The notes under the pieces were generated by a model that made no database searches, was not told the DNA's origin, and saw only the letters and a program-made list of their open reading frames with translations. 59,556 nt of DNA from Nitrospirota bacterium. Its GTDB lineage: Bacteria; Nitrospirota; Nitrospiria; Nitrospirales; Nitrospiraceae. The position numbers were made by a program, and so were the translations under genes. Where the stretch lies: positions 1 through 59,556 of the forward strand of contig JAUSMA010000054.1 of the NCBI GenBank assembly GCA_030645475.1, in the 5' to 3' direction. Shown piece after piece: positions 25,532 to 33,600 of this stretch; position 1 is the stretch's first letter; the number at the start of each line of letters is the position of its first letter.

Positions 25532-26233
25532 TCACCTTCTTTTTCTCGCTTTAGCTTTATCGCTCAGCTTCTGAATCTCCTGTGTGAGACGGGAATCATC
25601 CACCTCATCTAACTCAGAGAACTTTTCAAGGGCATATGCTCGCATACCGCGTTGCGTGGGGATGCGACAAAACTCTGAGTCGTCCAAAAGACTCCGGGTC
25701 TTGGCAAGCACGCGCTCCTCCTGCTTCAACCTCTGTGCATCCATCTTCTCGCGAATCGCCTCCCGGTCTTCAGCAACCTTCTCGATAGCCTTTTGTTGTT
25801 GCCCCTCAAATGAATCCCACCAAGCCTCAGATAAAGAAAAGCTCAGTGCAGCCAACTGACCCTTTGCGATCAATAGAAACTGACACTCCTCTCCGATATA
25901 CTTCCTAAAGTCTGCCAATGACGGCAATGCAACCGTCAAATCAAAACTCTCTGCATCTCCCGCAGACTCATCCGAACTCAATACTTCCTCCTCGAAGTCT
26001 TCACCACCATCCTTGACGTCGTAATCCAAATCATAATTAAAATCTTCTTCGCCGAGCTTCGAGACGAAGAAAAAAATCACCGTCACCCCCAACGCCTTTG
26101 CCGCCTCAAAAAACTCCTCCAACGAGCCGGAGAACATAAAATCCGTCGGCTCATCACGGGTAGCGCCTCCCTCAACAGGGATGGGATAGAAACCTGCCGA
26201 CTTGATGCGTTGCATTAGTTCCGAGGTGATCAT
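25532..26233 (-). CDS. Hypothetical acidic coiled-coil protein
   Basis: A 233-aa protein without recognised family. Residues ~1-60 look globular (FYPIPVEGGATRDEPTDFMF, then LGVTVIFFFVSKL). About 60-95 is extremely acidic (EEDFNYDLDYDVKDGGEDFE). About 95-130 is a second globular piece. About 135-190 is a probable coiled coil (AIEKVAEDREAIREKMDAQR), and the C-terminus is basic (KAKARKRR). ATG at 26233. The region is AT-rich and sits next to the nuclease cassette and a toxin-antitoxin module, so it is likely accessory. Confidence 0.55.
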   Translation of the reverse strand: MITSELMQRIKSAGFYPIPVEGGATRDEPTDFMFSGSLEEFFEAAKALGVTVIFFFVSKLGEEDFNYDLDYDVKDGGEDFEEEVLSSDESAGDAESFDLTVALPSLADFRKYIGEECQFLLIAKGQLAALSFSLSEAWWDSFEGQQQKAIEKVAEDREAIREKMDAQRLKQEERVLAKTRSLLDDSEFCRIPTQRGMRAYALEKFSELDEVDDSRLTQEIQKLSDKAKARKRR

Positions 26234-26387
26234 AATAAACCTATTTATTGCAGGTATTGAGCGGAAATAGTACGCCCCGACGGTCTACAACTTTGTGCGT
26301 GATTCTTGCGCGTGTTCACTTACTTGTCAACGTTCATTCCAAGCTTGCGCGTCCTCGCTTCAAGAGAGTGGCCTGCATAGTCTCCCA

Positions 26388-26620
26388 CTGCGCGCGTCCA
26401 ACGAAAATTGTTCACCTGGTCTATCTCGTCTATCTGGTTTGTCTGGTTGGTCGGACTGGAAATTCATCCAGAAGAACCAGACAGACGAGCCTCCGCGCGT
26501 TGCGCGAGCACAGGAGATCACCTAGCCTGCCCTCTCTCCCCCTTCGGAGGGCGCGCGTTCCGCGAGCAAAGAGACTACGCCAGCCGCCTCGCCCTCCTTC
26601 CCTTGCGCCCACAGACCATT
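26388..26620. repeat. Composite repeat block left of MntA/HepT
   Basis: This fills most of the 405-bp gap 26234-26638, which has no convincing gene. It holds CTGCGCGCGTCCAACGA (26388), a run of CTATCTGGTTTGTCTGGTTGG words facing the inverted CCAGAAGAACCAGACAGACG, and CGCGCGTTGCGCGAGCA (26494) with a diverged second copy (26551). The same words recur at 27728-28048. Confidence 0.6.
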
Positions 26621-26638
26621 CGTGATAACTGAAGAGAT

Positions 26639-27127
26639 ATGAGCGACACCGGCCACATGACTTCTGAGGGAAGCGCCAGGGTTCAGGCTGCAATAAGACA
26701 AGTCTTGGCTTGCCATCCATCTATCGCCGTGGCGATCCTCTTCGGCTCGCTCGCGGCCGGACGCGAACGAGCCGATAGCGACCTGGATCTTGCCGTGGCT
26801 TCGACCGCGCCGCTCAGTCCGCAGACCCGACTTCAGCTCATCGAAGAACTGGCGGTCGCGATGGGTCGGCCAATCGACCTGATCGATCTCTCACAGACTC
26901 ACGGACCACTCTTGCAACAGATTCTGACGAAGGGGTGTTTGATTTTCTGTACCGACCGGACACGCTATGCCGACCTGCTCCTGCGAGTGGTCTATGAAGA
27001 GGCCGACGTGATGCCCTATTATCGCCGCATCCTCGCGGAAAGAAGGCAGGCATGGATCGGAACACAGCCCGCATTACCCACGGAAGCTTCTACTACAACC
27101 GCCGATACGTCGCTACGACACGCCTGA
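26639..27127 (+). CDS. mntA: MntA-type minimal nucleotidyltransferase antitoxin
   Basis: A 162-aa protein. AILFGSLAAGRERADSDLDLAV (in pieces, about 29-50) is the GSxxxGR...SDxDL active site of MNT-domain nucleotidyltransferases, followed by LIEELAVAMGRPIDLIDLS with the third acidic residue. In MntA/HepT modules MntA adenylylates and neutralises the HEPN toxin. The HEPN gene follows 123 bp downstream but is frameshifted. The C-terminal ~20 residues (TEASTTTADTSLRHA) look like unconserved read-on sequence. ATG start; no strong RBS. Confidence 0.8.
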   Translation: MSDTGHMTSEGSARVQAAIRQVLACHPSIAVAILFGSLAAGRERADSDLDLAVASTAPLSPQTRLQLIEELAVAMGRPIDLIDLSQTHGPLLQQILTKGCLIFCTDRTRYADLLLRVVYEEADVMPYYRRILAERRQAWIGTQPALPTEASTTTADTSLRHA

Positions 27128-27250
27128 CGGCGGGCGGGCTCGCCGCTCACTCGGTCAACATACTGTGTTAAGTATGCCTCCCTCATTCACGACTCCGCGC
27201 GCCCGTCTCGCTTGACGTCTCAACGGTTCCGTCACGAACCCTCGTGAATA

Positions 27251-27665
27251 ATGCGGGCTAGTCGAAGCCAAGCTCGAATCCCTCCGCCGCTGCGTCGAGC
27301 GAATCGCGACAAAGACGCCGTCGTCTTCCGATCAACTGGCACAGAACCCCGACCTGCAAGACATCATCGCCCTAAATCTCCAACGTGCCGTGCAATTATC
27401 CGTGGATCTTGCCTCCCACCTGATTGCCGAAACCGACGCCCGTCCGCCTGCCACCATGGCGGAGAACTTCGACGCGCTCAAGAACCTTCAGATCATCACC
27501 CCTGCCCTGGCTGACCGTATGACAAAAGCGGTCGGATTCAGAAACATTGCGGTTCATAGCTATCACACCATCGATTGGAACATCGTCTATCAGATCTGCA
27601 GCCGTCACCTCGACGATTTTCGGCAGTTCGCCCAAGCGGTTGCCCAACGACTCAACGCCCGCTAA
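27251..27665 (+). pseudogene. hepT: HepT-type HEPN toxin, frameshifted at codon 2-3
   Basis: From 27258 to the TAA at 27663-27665 one frame reads a complete HepT: VEAKLESLRRCVERI, DIIALNLQRAVQLSVDLASH, GFRNIAVHSYHTIDW and RQFAQAVAQRL. The RxxxxH RNase motif (RNIAVH) is intact. This frame has a TAA at 27249 and no ATG, GTG or TTG before 27390, which would remove the first half. ATG at 27251 is one base out of frame; loss of one G from GGG (27255-27257) would restore ATG-CGG-CTA-GTC-GAA. Either a real inactivating frameshift or a base-calling error. Confidence 0.7.
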
Positions 27666-27727
27666 ACATATTAACTGGCCAGACCCCTTCGCCTCCATCT
27701 CAAATGGGGGAGGCCTGCTCGATCTCC

Positions 27728-28048
27728 TACTGCGCACGTCCAACGAGGGCCTTCTCAGGCCGCGCGTTGCGCGAGCACCGGAGATCAGCAGCGAACCTAG
27801 TCTTCCAGTTCACTCCCTCATCGTTTAAATAGGGGAGTAGCCAGATCGTCCTTTACTGCGCGCATTGAGGGAGCACATTCTGATCGTGCGGCCTCAGCGA
27901 GCAAGAAGGGCGGTCTGGCTACTCCCCGCCTGTCCGCCTAAGAAGACCGTTGTTTGGTTTGTCTGGTCTATCTGGTTTTGTTGGTTGAACGAAACTAACC
28001 GGATGAACCAAATCAACCAGATGGAGCAGATAGACCAGGCTTCCCCTA
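27728..28048. repeat. Composite repeat block right of MntA/HepT
   Basis: The 525-bp gap 27666-28190 has no gene I can support. It holds CTGCGCACGTCCAACGA (27730), CGCGCGTTGCGCGAGCA (27761), and GGTTTGTCTGGTCTATCTGG (27956) facing the inverted CAGATGGAGCAGATAGACCAG, a long imperfect hairpin. The words match the block at 26388-26620. Confidence 0.6.
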
Positions 28049-28118
28049 GACGTACAGGCAATCGAAGCCCTGTTATACCGAGATGAGTTTCCTGCAGCCT
28101 GCTAGCACTGAAACGACA

Positions 28119-28151
28119 ACGGCGAGATGTGGGAGTCCCACACCTCGCCGT
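28119..28151 (-). terminator. Hairpin terminator after the 28191 gene
   Basis: A near-perfect 33-bp dyad, from ACGGCGAGATGTGGGA to its complement CCCACACCTCGCCGT, 40 bp beyond the stop of the minus-strand gene. No clear T-run follows. Confidence 0.65.
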
Positions 28152-28190
28152 GTCTTGCTTGACGCCAACCCGAAAGCTGACGCTGTTGCC

Positions 28191-29240
28191 CTACGTTCTC
28201 ACTGAAAGAGAGAACGTCGTCTGTCGTGTTGACTGGTAGGCCAGATAGACCGAGCTCCCCGCCTGTTCGGGAGCCGTAGGAGCCGGATTCGTCTGAGCCC
28301 CTTCAGCCTGCTGCGTTTCGCCTGCCTTCTCATTCTGCGATGTCTTCCCGAAGTTCTTCAGGAATTGCGAAAAATATTTGCCGAGCTTGTCCGTCTCGAT
28401 CCGTGCGCTTTTCGTCGCATCCAACACTTGCTGCACGATCGACGAGGTCTGGCTTGGCACAGCCGCAGGCGCCGCACCCTGGGTTGGCACCGTGATACCA
28501 GTCGACGGAGACGGGATCGCCGCTGCCGTCGTCGGCGCCTCACCTTGGGTCACGGCTTCAGTGGTTGGAGCCGGAGGTGGAATCGCAGGGACTGTGGTAT
28601 CGGAAGACGGAGCAGGGATCGCCTCCTCCGTCGTGGGTGCCGGACCAAAGGTGACGGCCTGAGGTGTTGGGGCAGACGGAATGGTCGGAGGAGTCGACGT
28701 GTCGGGCTGGCTCGCCGTCTCACCGGTCAATGCCGCAGCAAAGCGCGTCACCGTCCGTTCGAAGTCGACGCTCAGGTCCAAACCGGACAGGGAGGAGTAG
28801 TCGCCAAAACTCTCGCTCAGCTTTGAAGACTTAGCCAGGGCCGCATCATCCTGTCCGCTCAAGACTTTCTTGAAGATGTTCGCGACTTTCCGAAACAGTT
28901 TGGAAAGGTCCTTCACCTCTTGGTCGTTCAGATCGCCTTCGACCGTCACCCCGAATTCTTGTTTGAGCGAGTACTCGGCATACTTCGCCTCAATATCCGT
29001 CGTCGTACCGTTGCCGGCGGCATGGGACGTATAGTTCACCGCGCGGAAATCGGATTCAATATCCGCTGAGAGGGTAATCTTGTCGCCTTCCGCCGTCGTC
29101 ACACTGAGGCGACCGGAGAAGTCGGTGGAGACCGCAACCCCGCCGACCTTCGTATCCAATCGCTGAGCGCCCGTATTGTTCGAAGACGACAGGTTGAAGA
29201 ACTGGTTCGGATCGACTTGGGTCAGCGCTTGAACGGACAT
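28191..29240 (-). CDS. Hypothetical protein with Pro/Thr-rich central linker
   Basis: A 349-aa protein without recognised family. Residues ~1-165 are globular (LDTKVGGVAVSTDFSGRLSV, then VEGDLNDQEVKDLSKLFRKV and LSGLDLSVDFERTVTRFAAA). About 170-265 is a Pro/Thr/Ala linker with imperfect repeats around PAPTTEE and VPAIPPPAPTTEA. About 265-349 includes a helix (SIVQQVLDATKSARIETDKL) and ends in TFSLSVRT. There is no signal peptide, and the N-terminus resembles flagellar-type or cytoplasmic secreted substrates only vaguely. ATG at 29240. It has its own downstream hairpin. Confidence 0.6.
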   Translation of the reverse strand: MSVQALTQVDPNQFFNLSSSNNTGAQRLDTKVGGVAVSTDFSGRLSVTTAEGDKITLSADIESDFRAVNYTSHAAGNGTTTDIEAKYAEYSLKQEFGVTVEGDLNDQEVKDLSKLFRKVANIFKKVLSGQDDAALAKSSKLSESFGDYSSLSGLDLSVDFERTVTRFAAALTGETASQPDTSTPPTIPSAPTPQAVTFGPAPTTEEAIPAPSSDTTVPAIPPPAPTTEAVTQGEAPTTAAAIPSPSTGITVPTQGAAPAAVPSQTSSIVQQVLDATKSARIETDKLGKYFSQFLKNFGKTSQNEKAGETQQAEGAQTNPAPTAPEQAGSSVYLAYQSTRQTTFSLSVRT

Positions 29241-29404
29241 GATGCCACTCCTCGATTTGACAGGCTCAGTACGACTTGCCGCGTACTTCTCCTATCGGCG
29301 CCCACTAGGTTGAACTTTAGTACGCCAGCGCTCTTGTGCTATATATAACGAATACGATCTGCGATAAGACCTTCGACTCCATGCCCCACAGAGGAGGGAC
29401 CGTG

Positions 29405-29785
29405 ATGAAACAACATGCTGTTTTGGCCCTATTTCCAGCGCTTCTGCTGTTGGCATCCGGCTGCACACTCAAAGCCACAGTTAAGGAAACGACCGATACC
29501 ACCTCCAATGTGACAGGCACGACGTCCGGCCGCACCTGGTGGAATGAAGACGGGCTCCTGCATCCCGAACATAAGCTCACGGCCTTTTTGGCCCTGAACG
29601 AGGCCAATGTGGAGCAGGATCTGGCACGAGGGCGTGGGGAATACGTGACATCGCTTGGCACTCTTCTAGGATTACCGGACGACCAGCAGACCGCCTTTCA
29701 CAGCAAGGCCCAGGCGAACTTCGAAGCGCTCACCACATCCGATCGAGACACCCAGGTCCAACAGGTGCGGACGCTGGCTCGCTAA
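29405..29785 (+). CDS. Small lipoprotein, DUF3015-like
   Basis: A 126-aa protein. A signal peptide with lipobox (LLLLASGC, Cys at about 20) predicts a lipid-anchored envelope protein. The mature part has FLALNEANVEQDLARGRGEYVTSLGTLLGL (in pieces), reminiscent of DUF3015 proteins, which carry a similar DxARGxGEYL segment. GGAGGGACC precedes GTG 29402 and ATG 29405; ATG is preferred. The universal stress protein gene begins 25 bp downstream and is probably co-transcribed. Confidence 0.65.
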   Translation: MKQHAVLALFPALLLLASGCTLKATVKETTDTTSNVTGTTSGRTWWNEDGLLHPEHKLTAFLALNEANVEQDLARGRGEYVTSLGTLLGLPDDQQTAFHSKAQANFEALTTSDRDTQVQQVRTLAR

Positions 29786-29810
29786 ACATTGAATAAGGAA
29801 TACTCGACCG

Positions 29811-30638
29811 ATGCTCCCATTTCGACGAATTTTTAATCCCACGGATTTCTCAACCGAAGACTCCGCGGCATTCGCCCATGCCCTCAAACTCACCTGCCTT
29901 GTACAGGGCGAGCTGACGATGATGCATGTCGACCCCGCCATCGGGCGCAAAGACTTCGAAGACTTCCCTCGCATCCGGCCGCTCCTCGCTCGATGGGGCG
30001 TCTTGCCGGAAGGCAGCTCGAAAGACGATGTCGTGAAATTGGGGATCCAGATCAAACGAGTCCGCGCCATCGCAGATCATGCCACAGACGCCATCCTCCA
30101 GCAGTTGATCGCCCACCCCTCAGACCTGTTAGTGCTGTCGACGCACCAGCGCGAAGGCTTCGCTCGACTCACGCACAAGGCCGTGGCCGAGCCCTTATCG
30201 CGCAAGACTCACACCAAAACGCTCTTTGTCCCAACCGGCGTCGAGGGGTTCGTCTCAACGGAAACAGGCAAGATCAACCTCACCCGCGTGTTGATCCCCA
30301 TCGTCCATACGCCGCACCCGCAACCGGCCATCGATCTTGCAGCAGAACTGGCGAGTGCGTTGGGCAGCGAGAATGTCTTATTCGAACTGGTGCATCTTGG
30401 GAAAGAAGCCGATCTCCCGAAATTCACCAAGCCCGAGCGCCCAGGCTGGTCGTGGGAGACCCTCGCCGCCAAGGGCGATCCGGTCGAGTGGATACTGGCG
30501 GCTGGAGCGGAGTTCGACGTGGACCTGATCGTGATGATGACGGATGGGCACAACAGCCTGTTCGACCTGCTTCGCGGCAGCACCACCGAACGGGTGGTCC
30601 GTGGGGCACGCTGCCCTCTGCTCGCTATTCCAGCCTGA
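29811..30638 (+). CDS. Universal stress protein, two tandem Usp domains
   Basis: A 275-aa protein. Domain 1 (about 1-145) starts RRIFNPTDFSTEDSAAFAHA and ends SRKTHTKTLFVPTG; domain 2 (about 155-275) starts NLTRVLIPIVHTPHPQPAID and ends with the typical GSTTERVVRGARCPLLAIPA. The second domain has the G-x-x-T-E-R-V-V-R nucleotide-binding tail, so ATP binding is plausible. RBS AAGGA lies 12 bp upstream. Its last 14 bp overlap the end of the convergent helicase gene. Confidence 0.82.
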   Translation: MLPFRRIFNPTDFSTEDSAAFAHALKLTCLVQGELTMMHVDPAIGRKDFEDFPRIRPLLARWGVLPEGSSKDDVVKLGIQIKRVRAIADHATDAILQQLIAHPSDLLVLSTHQREGFARLTHKAVAEPLSRKTHTKTLFVPTGVEGFVSTETGKINLTRVLIPIVHTPHPQPAIDLAAELASALGSENVLFELVHLGKEADLPKFTKPERPGWSWETLAAKGDPVEWILAAGAEFDVDLIVMMTDGHNSLFDLLRGSTTERVVRGARCPLLAIPA

Positions 30639-33600
30639 GTTGATGGTTCGGTCTGCTCCCCTCAAGCTGCTCGTTCGGTCTGTCCGCAGCGCCCCGACCC
30701 AGCACAGTTCGCACCACCACCCCGTCACGAAGCACCAACATGTTCGTCGGGACAGCCGGTATCCGCGGTCCCGGGAGAATCACACCGGCCAGATTCAGCG
30801 GGTCGCAGGCGGACAGCTTGACCTCCTGAGCCAGACCGAAGCCGGTCTGGCGTAACGCCCGCATCGACTGGACCGCCTCCGGCAATGCAAATTGCTCCCC
30901 GACAAATCCCGAGACGAAACGTCCCCCTCGGATCTCGCCTTGCAGCTCCATGCGCCGATATTGCACCAGCAAATCGCGCCAGGACTGGACCAACGATTCA
31001 CGGGCCAGCAAATCGCGAAACACCACGCCATAACGACGAAGGAGTTGGCGCGCAACGGGCTCAACCGAGCGTGAAACGTCAGACGTAAGGCGTGAGGCGA
31101 CTAACCGCGAGGGCTCAGGACTGATAGCTGATGGCTGATGGCTGAAAGCGCTTCGGAGCAGCGACCACCGCCCGGCTGAATGACGGGGCCGGCGAGACCG
31201 CCCTCGTCCTTCTGCTCGACGGCGACGCGGATCCATGAGCGCGCGAAGATTATCGAAGCCATCGGCCGTGACCAGGCCTGTGGCCACGAGTTCCCAGAGC
31301 CCTTCTTCCACTTCACTCGGAAGATGGTTGGTCATTCGCACGAGATCGGCAAAGAAGCTTGCCCCTCGCTCAGACAAAGTCCGACGAAGATCTTGCGCCA
31401 CGGCACTCAACTGGACAAAGGGGTCAGGCCCGGCCGATGCGGCGTCAGCGTGGAAGACATCCATTAACCACTCGCTCTCCTCACGTGGAAAGAGACCGAT
31501 CGGCGCCACACTCGTCGGGACGATCCGACGTCGGTCAAGATCGCTGCCCTGTGCCAACCGCGGATGAGGAGACAACCGGCCCCAACTGACGGCCCCGCTC
31601 AGACAGAGCCGGTCCAGATACTCCGGCTCATATTTCGCCAACCGCGCCCGTAACAGCTGTGGCTCCCAGGCCGAGGCGGCCGCTTCGAAACCGGCCAACT
31701 GGGCGATCACGTCAGCCAGCCCCGCCTCTCCATGCAAACGTGCCCCAGGCGCCACATGTTGCCACCGCAAGAGAAAGGACATGAACTCAGCCGCCGTGAC
31801 CGGCTCGATTTCCTTTCTCAGCCTGCCAATGGTCAATCGATGGATGCGGGCCAGCAACCGGCGATGGCACCACTCGGGCGCGCCCGACAATGCTGAGTCC
31901 TGAGTGCTGATTGCTGAGCGCGGCCGGAACTGGCCGCGGAGGACTTGACCGGACGCTTCGAGGCGAAGCAGAGAATGAGAGACCGTTTCAACCGGAAGGT
32001 GCAATCGCGCTCCAAGTTCACTATCCATCGTCGGCCCAATGCTTTCCATCCAGCCGAGCACGATAGCGTCGAGCGTCGTCTCATCGCCTCCCACCAATGC
32101 CGTTTCGACCTGGGACTGATGTTCTTTCGCCACCCAGCCTCTTGCCTCTCGCCCCTCGTCCCGAGCCACCAACTCAATTGCCCGCCCTTCCTCTATCAAT
32201 CGTGGCAGGTGCATCGCCCAGTCCTTGAGTTCCTCGACCGGCAACCAAACCAACGTGAGCAAGGCATCGTGCAATTCATCCGGATCGCGCACGACGGGCC
32301 AGGATTCGCGCTGCACTTCCTCAATGGCTGCAGGGTCTAACGCCCCGACCTCGTCGGCCAACTGAGCCGGCAACGTGCGCCGCATCTCCACCGCCCGCGC
32401 ACGCCGCTCTTCCAACGGTGCATCGTCGAGAAACGCATAGGGGTTGGCATTCAAGATCTCGTGCGAGAACGGCGAGGGGATCGGCGTATCGACCGCCACA
32501 CAACGAATGGCCCCTGCTTCAATCTGCTTGAGGATTGCCGTCAACCCGTCGAGATCCATCGCCTCCGTGAAACAATCCCGCAGGGTCTCGTTCACGAGCG
32601 GATGATCAGGAATCTGGCGGGTTCGCTCCCCGACAATATTGTCCTGACAGGCGATGGCATCGGGGAAGACGGCGCCGAGCAGATCCTCCGCCTTCATCCG
32701 TTGAATCTGCGGGGGAACTTTTTTGCCATGGGAAAAACGCAGCAACAGCAACGCACGGCTCACATTCCAGCGCCAGCGAGTCATAAACATCGGGGCCTGA
32801 AGCACGGCGGGCAGCAAGACCTCGCGAAGCGTCTGGCTATGCAGGAAGCCGAACACCGAATCGAGCGGGAAACTGTGCTTCTCGCCGAGTGAGATCACAA
32901 TCCCATTGTCGGTCGCCGCCGCTTGCAGTTCGAAATCGAACGTCACGCAAAATCGCTTCCGCAAGGCGAGGCCCCAAGCCCGGTTGATCCGCCCTCCGAA
33001 TGGCGTGTGCAAGACGAGCTGCATCCCGCCGCTTTCATCGAAGAACCGTTCCGCCACGATCGTCTGTTGGGTCGGCACCGTTCCGAGCACCGCGATTCCA
33101 GCGGCGATGTAGGCGACAGCTTGCTCCGCACCACGTTGGTCAAGCGCACATTCACTCTTTATCCAGCTGATGGCTGATCGCTGATGGCTGATAGCCGGAT
33201 CGGAAGAAGACAATCGCTCTGCAATCGCCTGGCGAAGAGATGCCACTTCGGCAGAAAGCTCTGCCGTGCGCGACGGCGCTTCGCCTCGCCAGAAGGGAAT
33301 GTTGGGCGGGGCTCCGTGAGCATCCTCCACACGCACCTTGCCCCTCTCGATGCCCTTGATGCGCCAGGACGTGTTGCCCAGCAACATGATATCGCCGGCC
33401 AGACTCTCCACAGCGAAGTCTTCATCGACCGATCCCACGACCGTACCGTCAGGTTCCGCAACCACGGCATAGTTCGCCGTGTCAGGGATGGCCCCGCCGG
33501 AGGTGATCGCCGCAAGCCTTGCCCCTCGTCGGCCCTTAATGCGACGATTGATCCGATCGTGGAATAGATAGGCCAGCCCCCGCCCGCGATTGGTCGCAAT

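Noticed and set aside
26716-27074. Antisense frame opposite mntA
   Set aside because: No protein-like features, while the sense frame carries the intact nucleotidyltransferase motif.
29311-29346. TTGAAC...TATATA as promoter of the DUF3015-like gene
   Set aside because: Spacer is about 24 bp, too long for a sigma70 promoter.
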